This document shows positions 42,711 to 50,988 of a stretch of DNA of 50,988 bases, piece by piece. Every line of letters starts with the position of its first letter. The stretch's first letter is position 1. The stretch covers positions 151,438,590-151,489,577 of the forward strand of contig JBOZIK010000001.1 of assembly GCA_051453625.1 (NCBI GenBank). Reading direction: 5' to 3'. The notes under the pieces are model-generated. The model saw only the letters and a program-made list of their open reading frames with translations. It had not been told where the DNA came from and searched no databases. Origin of the DNA: Welwitschia mirabilis. Its lineage: Eukaryota; Gnetophyta; Gnetopsida; Welwitschiales. The position numbers were made by a program, and so were the translations under genes.

Positions 42711-45700
42711 TAAGCTTAGACTAATATATCCAAATTGCAACACAAAAATCTCTCACTTCAAATTATGATACTCACCTCTAAAGATGCTATGTAAATATTT
42801 TCCACTCTCTACTCCTTACTATGTGCTTCTTTCAATGTCTTCATGACACTTCTACTTAGATTTTTACTTCAAAAATACAATAAGTCAATGTTTTTTAAGA
42901 AAATAAAACTTACTGATATATTCATCTACTCTTGATAAAGGAAAAGTAATAAGATAAGTACTACATAACTTGAATTGGATGAAATTAAGTAGATAATCTA
43001 ACCCTAGAAATCTAGGCTTCCAAAACAAATATGACCTACTAAAAGAAAAGTCAATCCATGCTTAGATAAGTAAAGCACCTATATGAGTTAGCTCTCCTAA
43101 ATAAATATCCAATAAATTATTTAAATCTTTAAATAAAGATGGGTAGTAAGATTTTAGCTAAAGCTCTAGAAGAAAATTTTTAAATCATTATCCAAAGGGC
43201 TTTGACATGTTAACCAAAGATGTAAGGAATCAAACTCTATTCTTTTCTTTTTAGAATAATCAAGACATCAATTAACTAATAAATTATTACCAGGAAAATG
43301 TAAATGAAATTAATTATAGACATCTAATATAATGATTAATTTTTGTATTGTGTGAGTGGCAATAAAGAGATCTCATAATTACTTAAAAATGAAAAAGGAT
43401 AAACTATTAAAGAGAATTCATACATAAGCAACATGGAATGTATGGCTATCCTAACCTACATGAGAAGCATCTTGTGTATCAATGTTAGTTTAAATTGGTG
43501 ACACACATGCTTCTAATTAGAAATGAGGAGTATTTTATGAGTTTTCACGTGATTATTCATAGATACATATGAATGGACATTGCATTACTACATTACATCT
43601 AGAAGTTGGTATGCATCTGTATTTGAAATCATGAAAGTTATTGTTAACTGGTGGGTGATTTATTCCAGTTTTGTAAATATACCTCCAATTTAAATAATTT
43701 TAATTTTTTAAAATTACTGTTCATATATTTATATATTATTTAAAAAATATAAATAAATAAACAAATGAAAAACCAATAAAACATAAAAGCATGTTTCCAT
43801 TAACACTTTCCAAAATGAAAAGTTAAAGTAAACGTGTCATCTAGCATAGATTCATAGGAGATCTATGACCATGGCCCTATTCCAATGACTATTACTCTGC
43901 ACAACCATAGAAATCTCTATAGAATCATTATATCATGCAATCCTTCATATCAAATCCAAACTTTCATATCAAGTCCAAGTTTGCCTAGTGTAGGAGAAGT
44001 TGTATAGCTTGGTATGTGGGAAGAACTCTTTCCATACAATCTTAATCAGTGAAATATGCTAGGATGAAAAACATCTCTACATTTGATTATAATGATGCAC
44101 AACATTAAGGCAAAGAATATTTTTACAAAAGTAAGCACAAAGGTTTTACTTCCACATGTGAACAGATGAAGCACCTAATCTAAGGTTATGATTTCAAAGT
44201 AGCAGAAGGAAATATATTTAGAGAAAAAGAAATTTATCATCATGTGGGTTATGTTAAGAAAGTTGCATATGTTATTTTATTCACTTGACCTTTTGAAGGA
44301 TTTTTGCATGGGAATTAATTTTGATATGGATTATGTATATATGCCTTTTGTTATGTGATTTGTAGAATTATAAATGCAAAGAAGGGTCAACAAAAAGTAT
44401 ACTCAATGTGTCAAAGTTTAGCTTGCTATTGGATCTTCAACTGTAACTTAGACAAATTTGTCTACTCATTAGTTTCTAACATAAGTAATTACTCCTATTA
44501 TACTCTTTGTATGCTTTGGCAGGCATCTTGATACTATATTTTTAAAAGTGAAGTGATTCTAGATGTTTTCATCTGCATTAATAAGATTTTGAGATGATAA
44601 ATGACTAATTTTCATTATATCCACATAATGCAGAACAAGCATCTTATAAATTAAATGCATTCTACTTAGCTACCTATGAGTTCTTAGCTTTATTATGCAA
44701 TGCATTCTTAACTAATGGCTAATAATATGATGATATCTAGTGTCAGTTCCATGATAAGGAGCCTTAGCAAGAAGGTAAAAGTTTCCTTCAAAACTTCTTC
44801 TTGATTGTATCCCATGCCAAAAATATTAGTATGGATTTTTCATCTCTAATTATTGAATATCATACAAAGATTATAAAATCCTAGAATGAAAGCTAATTGT
44901 GATGGCACACTTCCTAGAAAAGGAATTTTGATCTATGCTCTAAAGATGACAAATTCATCCTAGGTTTATAAAATCTCTCTAAATAAATTATTAGGAGATA
45001 AACTAGTATCTATAAGCTCAAATGTTATTAAAAATTTCTAGTTTAAGAATATCATAAAACACAATAATCTATCAATAAACCACTTCGATATAAAACATAT
45101 GCATTAAACAGTACAAATGCATTTGATGTTTCACTTTGGTTTTAATCATAGAAGTTTAGTATGATGTCCATCTATCTCTAAGATATGAATAATCATGAAG
45201 TCAAAACAACTTGTATTTAAACCTATGATGGTGTTTTGATTATTTGTTCCTACCTTTCAATGAATTTTGTTTAATTTTCTTATTTGAATTAACCAATAGA
45301 ATAAAATAATCAAAGTAATACATTTCCTTTAAAATTTTGATTAGATTTTATTGGAGTATTTATGGATGGTATTTATGAAGGGATGAAAAGGAATGCCAAC
45401 ATAATCCTTAGAGCTAATAATGCTAGACTAGATACCTATGGTTATTCACAGACATCCATAAAAGGTGAGTGAAGCATGATATCTGAAGGGAATGAATACA
45501 ACACTTAATTTAAAGCCATTAGGAAGCATAATAGGGGCATGAATAGAAAGGCTACCTCACAAGACATTATTAATATAAAGAAATTAGATGAGAAGATGGA
45601 GCAAATGACTCTTCAAAAGGTTTCTATGAAGGTTCAACAAGTGATCCAAAAGACTCAACTTGAAAAGGTGCTTTTCTAAGCAAAACTTATAAAGTGTATT

Positions 45701-47700
45701 AACAAGTGGTCTTAGGTTATTTAGGAATGTAAATTTAGCAAGGTAATGCTATGCTATTATTACCATGATGGAGAAGAATCTTCGATAGATCTTGAAATCC
45801 TAGTTGATGCACATAAACTTTCATGCTAAAACTGATCAGTCCTACAAGAACATTCTCAGGGATAAGACTAAGAGCCTAGCAACTTGTAGATTTGGCATAT
45901 TCTAATTCTTCTTCGATGATACAAGTATCCAACACATTTAGATAAACAAGAGGTCATGGCTCTATAGGATTTAAGACATATTCAATGATCATATATTAAG
46001 GATATAACTCTTAACGTGTTTGATTGTTGTAAACCATGGCTTCATCTAGAAAGTTTTCATTTTTTTAATTCTATAGTTAAGTATGAAAATCATATTTCAA
46101 AGTTTATTAGAGAGAACCAAATTCAAATTTTCTTTAAAATTTTAAATATTTTAACATATTTATTCTTCCATGCTCTTACTTTGTAACTTTCCTGGCATAA
46201 TGTGGTTTACACTAACTATTAGTAATAATATAATCATGTTTTTTGACACTGTGTCTCTACATATAAATATTTGGTTGTATTACAAAAGATGGAGTTGATA
46301 AAAGTAATGAAAGATAAGAAAATGATGCCACTGAATCTTATCACTTCATTAATTTCTTACATGCATTGCATATTCGTTTAGCTTGATCAAATAAAACACA
46401 AATAATTAATCGAATGACATATGATAAATGACTACTATAATCTCTACTCAATTTAGTGAATAAACACTAATCACAAAATGTTAAAAGCCATCTTAAGAGA
46501 TTTATAGAAATCCATAATCATAACATCATTCATATATTATGATCTATGTTCTTCCAATAAAGGTTTTTAAGAGATTGTCAAAGTAGCAATAGAGGAATTC
46601 TCTTAAGTTGATCGAGACAAAAATGATTAATTTCATATTGGAATAGGGCAGAAGAATGACTAAGCTTAATAGCCATGTTCATAGGGCAATATAAAACATG
46701 GCCAATCAAAAAAGGGGAAAAGTAATGAATAAGGAATGAGGGGTATGGAAGACACAAAAATTTGTAATAAAAAGTAGGGAATTATACAAAGTAAAATAGT
46801 TCATTTATTTATTATTGAAGAGAGCATGTATAGTATTGTTGAATGCTAGTAATTTCAAATAAGATCACTAAAGAAATACTTCAAAGCTCTAATGATGCAT
46901 TATATTTTTGCCACTATCACTTGGAGGGGAAAGAAAGGGTAAATACTCTTTACTAAAATAGCTACATTAGAAATAACACACAAATTGGAGTCTCATGATA
47001 TGACATCTCTAATTCTAACTGTGTCTCTATTCTATACAATTACATAAGTAGGAAGAATTATGAATGCTTCTATGAAGTGCATAGATTAAAAAAAAAAGCT
47101 TAATCCCTTGGTATTTTTCAATGTTCCTTCTACCCTTATTAAGTTGTAGTTGCTCAATAAAGATATTATTAAAGTAGGATATGTTTTAAATGTTTCTCTT
47201 ATAACTTCTCTAAATAATATGGTGGTTCAAAGATGTAATAGTTTAAAAACTTAATGATTTGAAATTGTCTTTCTGGCTATGCATGTAAATGTACTGGTAA
47301 TAAATCATGGTAAAGAAATCCACCAAGTAGCTATTCAAAGATGATTAATGTTAAATGCTTTTATAGTTAGTGCTCTTTTGGATATATGTGAAGTGCAAGA
47401 TGTTCATCAAGTATTTGAATAAATGTCTTACAAGTGTCTTTCATTTTGTATTGTGTACTATAAAACTTAGAATTCTCTATTCCCATGATAACATTCTGTT
47501 TAAGATTAAACCTATCATCATCTCTTCATTTTGGAGAATCACATGAAATGCATGCCCACCATCATTTCTTTTTTACACAGGTACTCTAACATTAGCATTA
47601 TGTGAGCTTAAGAATTTGAATTCACCATTTCTTCTAAAAGGACTATGAATAGGCATGATAGTTAGGTTTGAGTTAAAGGTTAAATTATACTTATAGTAAG
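42711..47700. other. Unclassified 5-kb region
   Basis: No LTR, retroelement domain or convincing plant exon was recognised on either strand. A stop-interrupted frame around 45590-46130 (ISMKVQQV-type Lys/Gln-rich stretch, later HDGEESSIDLEILVDAHKLSC and CKPWLHLESFHFFNS) may be an old pseudogene or element core, but I cannot name it. A 68-codon frame at 47573-47779 (minus) runs into the LTR of E and is not a gene. Confidence 0.5.
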
Positions 47701-49015
47701 TGTTGTGATGCCAATTTGTAGGAATTTGATGATGTATTTGGAATACTTTTTTAGGATATTTATATAGGTTTGGATGCAATTCTAATGATTATGGAGAGTC
47801 GATGGGATGACCATGAAAACATGTAATTATTGACATAATTGGAGGTATTTTAGGCATGTTTTGGTACTTAGTATATTAAAGGAAGATTAATGATGAATAA
47901 GGTTGATTTACTTTACCTAAGAAGATTTGGAAGGATGTCATCCCCATTGTCATTTCCACAATAGACGGGATGACAGCACTATATTAGCACATTGTGATGG
48001 TAACATAGACTAGAGCTTGGAGCCAATGGATAACCTTTTCTAAGGATGTTTCATCTTCATTATCATCCCTTGTGGAGTTGATTGCAGAGCCAGAAGCTAA
48101 GGATTTATCTGTTATTAAAGGACATCTTCCCTAGTATCATTTCCATGACAGTGATAACAACTATTTTTTATTAGCAGGACCAAATTATCTTTTAATGGAT
48201 TCATGTACCTCACTTGAGCTAAAAGTGTTTTTCCTCTAACTTCTAGGATTATATTTCTAGAACTTTCAGTGTAAAACAATAAATAACCCCACTTTTCCTT
48301 ACTTCCAAACCATGTTTAATATCTAATGCTCTTCTGATGAAAGACTAAAGGATAAGAGGTTCATCTAGTAGCTATGGAGAGAAGTTCCCTTGGTGTTAGG
48401 CTGAGTATGTTCCATTGAGGTGCTGCTACTTTGTTGTAAGTGGATGTAAAAGTTCTATGAATCAATACAATTACTCTTTTACTCAAATTCTATTTATGTC
48501 CCTTATGATTTAAGTTGGTTATAGTCTAAGTGACATTTCTGTGATTTATTTAAATTATAAAATTAACCTTTATCAAAGTTGATTTTGTTATTTTAGATTT
48601 GCATTATTATTTCATTTCCATTCCACATTGTATTTCATATTCTATTTGGTATATCTCATAGTTCACATTGATTAGGAATAAGTAAAGTACTCTTCTTAAT
48701 TGATTTAAATTTTATAGAGCTAGTTCTTATGATAGAAGAATTAGGATCAAATAGAATCCACTCTAGTTCCATCTAAATTTCATCTCCATTTACTTTGCAT
48801 TGCATTTTAATTTTTTATTTACTTTTAGTTATTAAAAGATAAAAAGAGTAAAAATACTTTTGAAAATTAATTATCTAAATTTGACCCTAGTGCCTTTGTT
48901 GAGATTATGACATTTGGATAAACTCCTATCTATACTAGCGTGTGTTTTTATAAAGTAATTTAATTTACATGTTTACCTAAAAAACATTAGGATTACATAA
49001 ATTCAGATTATAACA
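47701..49015 (+). repeat. 5' LTR of element E (1315 bp)
   Basis: Starts TGTTGTGATGCCAATTTGTAG (compare A TGTTACGATGCCAACTTATG) and ends CAGATTATAACA. Its body is the reverse complement of the LTRs of C (CCCTTGGTGTTAGGCTGAGT, CCATTGAGGTGCTGCTACTT). Palindrome modules at about 47935-47977, 48051-48075 and 48121-48159. Confidence 0.9.
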
Positions 49016-49018
49016 TTT

Positions 49019-49036
49019 TGATACTATTACCAGGGA
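49019..49036 (+). promoter_or_regulatory. Primer-binding site of element E (decayed tRNA-Asp type)
   Basis: TGATACTATTACCAGGGA, then AGGCTACAAG, compare TGGCGCCATTACTGGGAAAGGCTAC in B (22602-22626). Confidence 0.7.
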
Positions 49037-49800
49037 AGGCTACAAGGAGATGGAGAACTATCACTAACTAGATAAGTACCTTGAATTTTCTGTTTAGGTT
49101 ATTTATTTGAATTAGTATTGTATTTTAGTATAGCCTAAAATAGGTTCATTTCAGTAATTTCCATAGTTTTTAGAACCTTGTTGTCCTCTCTGTCATCTTA
49201 ACAATGTTAAACATGATAGTTTTAAAATTTTGAAATTAATTTCTATGTTTAGAATTTTTCTTTTGCTCTTATTTTGATAATAAGATTACTATTGTCTTCT
49301 CTGTCATCCCTAGGATAGCTTGGATGATAGTATAGTTTTTAGCTTTCAATAAATTTTTTCTAAGTTTGGTTCCTCCTTGTCATTCCCATGATTAAGTGGA
49401 TGATAGTTTGTTATTTTTTATTTCTCTTTTTGTTTATTATTTGAGCATGTAGGGATACAGTGAATTTTAGTAGAAATACAAAATATCAGAGGAAGCAGAA
49501 CTTCACTTAAGAAAATATCAGAGAAGGATTATTCGACTTTGAGAAAAATCCAAGTACGTACATCACAAGTACATAAGTTCCAAGAATTTTTTTCTCTGTT
49601 TTTATTATTTTAGAATCCGATTTTCCTTTCTCTGTGTAATCGTTCTACTAGTTATTTTTACAATAATTAAATAAATATCCATTACACATATTTTAAGTGT
49701 TAAGGATTAACAATTTTAACAAAATGATAAAACATCAAAGAGAATAGAACTTGATCTTTATTATGTACTTATTTTCCTTACTATTTTGAAATCAAATTCT
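49037..49800 (+). promoter_or_regulatory. Leader of element E with palindrome modules
   Basis: Three modules of the GTCATC...GGATGATAG type at about 49183-49222, 49291-49330 and 49377-49410, spaced about 100 bp. No coding domain. Confidence 0.6.
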
Positions 49801-50988
49801 CTTATTTCATTCTTCTCAATTACTTCAAAAAATAGTCATAAAAGGACTATTAATGAACTTCTTTCTGAAAGAAGAAGAAACTTGAAAAATTTTAAGGATT
49901 ATAGTAAAAAAGTACTTTAAGAGATCTTTGTAGAGAGGAGGAGAAACATAATATATTTTGAGGTTTATAATGATAAAATACTTCAAGAGGTTTTTGAAAG
50001 AGGGAGGACAACACGAAATGCTATTGAGAGTAGGAATTAGACCCCTTTCTCTTTTCAAACTTCTTATTCTTTCTTGTCTTCTTTTCAAACCTCATATAGA
50101 AATGACAATAAAGATTCTCCACATTTTAGGGATTTCACCTCATTTAGAAAAACTGTCTACAATTACTTTTATCAATTCCAATCATCTCCCATGACTTACT
50201 ATAAATAATAATCATCTCCCATGACCTACTATAAGAAAGAAAATGTTCCAATGCAAGAAATAATTAGTGAAATGAAGAAAAGCCAAGAACATACCAATGA
50301 AAGATTAGAAAAGACTGATCAAAACCTAGAAAAATTGATTGAAATCTTGTAATAGATACTATTACAAATTTAGGGATTTTTTACAACATAGCATCCTCAA
50401 ATTTGTCCTACTACATCATACCTTGAGGAAAATAAGAACTTAGAAACAAATGATAATGATTCTTACTTTTAAATAGAAGATGAAAATTTGGATCAAACTT
50501 CTATATCTTACCCATTAGGAGATGAAAAAAGGGGGAGATAACAATAATGCAACTCAATATTTCAATGATTAAATTGAGGATGATCATTCATTAAATGATA
50601 TTGAGGTATTATATTATATCCCTCTCATTCATTTACTACTAGATAATTAGGATAAGGGATTAATTCATGAAAAATCTAAAAACTTTTCAATCAAAGATGA
50701 TGATGATGCTCTTATTTCTCTTAATAATTTTTTTAATGAATCTAATAATTTATAAAATGAAACCAATATTCAACAAAGGAAGGAAGATTTAATCACAAAC
50801 AATGATAAGGAAAGTAAAGAAACAATCTAAGGAAATAATAATAGGGACAATAGCAAAGAAATGGACCATAATGAAGGAGTCATAGAGATTCATTCAAATT
50901 TCATCAAGGATATACTTGTTTATTATGCTCATACTTCGACATCTTTTTCATCTATCCCTTCATATACAACTGTAAATTACATCCTTCC
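49801..50988 (+). pseudogene. Reading region of element E, unknown protein with tandem repeats
   Basis: The plus-strand frame holds TINELLSERRRNLKNFKDY, LQEIFVERRRNIIYFEVYND and LQEVFERGRTTRNAIESRN in tandem (about 49848-50034), a degenerate ~22-residue repeat. Downstream, MTYYKKENVPMQEIISEMKK and SQEHTNERLEKTDQNLEKLI (50230-50350) form a likely coiled coil, and then a long Asp/Asn/Glu-rich, stop-broken region follows to the window end. The ERRR motif and coiled coil fit a gag or an extra upstream frame of a gypsy element, but I recognise no defined family. Continuation lies beyond the window. Confidence 0.45.
50180..50239. repeat. 30-bp tandem duplication in element E
   Basis: AATCATCTCCCATGACTTAC... 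(50180-50209) is followed by AATCATCTCCCATGACCTAC... (50210-50239). It adds ten codons without shifting the frame. Confidence 0.9.

Larger units (their letters stand above)
47701..50988 (+). mobile_element. Gypsy element E: Athila-like, 5' part, with atypical first reading region
   Basis: LTR (47701-49015), decayed primer site (49019-49036), leader with three palindrome modules, then a broken reading region to the window end. The LTR is of the long class, like C. In about 1.95 kb after the primer site no Retrotrans_gag block is found, although B reaches that domain within about 0.6 kb of its primer site. E may be a variant with an extra upstream reading frame or a non-autonomous derivative. 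Confidence 0.8.

Noticed and set aside
49825-50088. 87-codon minus-strand frame with a repeated LLKYF--I-LKI pattern
   Set aside because: Antisense of the tandem-repeat region of element E. The plus-strand frame with ERRR repeats fits the element's orientation.

Overview
This window reads as intergenic repeat DNA from a large-genome seed plant. It is very A/T-rich, CG dinucleotides are rare, and almost everything recognisable is a decayed LTR retrotransposon of two classic plant lineages. One is an Athila-like Ty3/gypsy family: about 1.2-1.3 kb LTRs opening TGTTRCRATG, an Asp-tRNA-type primer site, and gag/protease/RT/integrase of Athila type. The other is SIRE/Maximus-like Ty1/copia: LTRs opening TGTTGG, a Met-tRNA-type primer site, and a long gag with a UBN2 core. 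I found no intact host gene, tRNA, rRNA or CRISPR array. The species cannot be named from this sequence.

Layout. 1-4307 is the 3' part of gypsy element A (+): gag tail, protease, a noncoding 3' block and the 3' LTR, with RT and integrase missing. 4308-5713 is a reverse-oriented gypsy 5' LTR, primer site and leader (element D), whose leader A appears to have entered. 5714-7470 is unclassified. 7471-15385 is copia 1 (+), complete end to end but dead. 15386-18201 holds a pair of ~310-bp direct repeats around a long hairpin and an RT-like scrap. 18202-21389 is the 5' part of copia 2 (+), cut in its integrase by gypsy element B (+, 21390-24168). 24768-34877 is gypsy element C (-), the most complete gypsy copy, with a probable solo copia LTR inside. 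35100-37145 and 37246-42710 are two reverse-oriented copia elements head to tail (copia 3, copia 4). 42711-47700 is unclassified. 47701-50988 is the 5' part of gypsy element E (+), with an unusual first reading region.

Every coding remnant carries stops and frameshifts. Several catalytic acids are changed to Asn or Lys as G-to-A transitions would do, and the best-aligned stretch of element C's two LTRs differs only by transitions. This is what long decay of methylated DNA looks like. No element here looks capable of autonomous movement.

The most unusual structure is a set of nested imperfect palindromes of about 40 bp. They recur three times in each gypsy LTR, about 110-120 bp apart, and again in the untranslated leader. 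They can be found in all six LTR copies in both orientations. Second in interest is a 1.2-kb inverted LTR pair (A/D) with a 188-bp spacer, which could give long hairpin RNA. Two of the N gaps are flanked by identical contig ends and are probably not real gaps.
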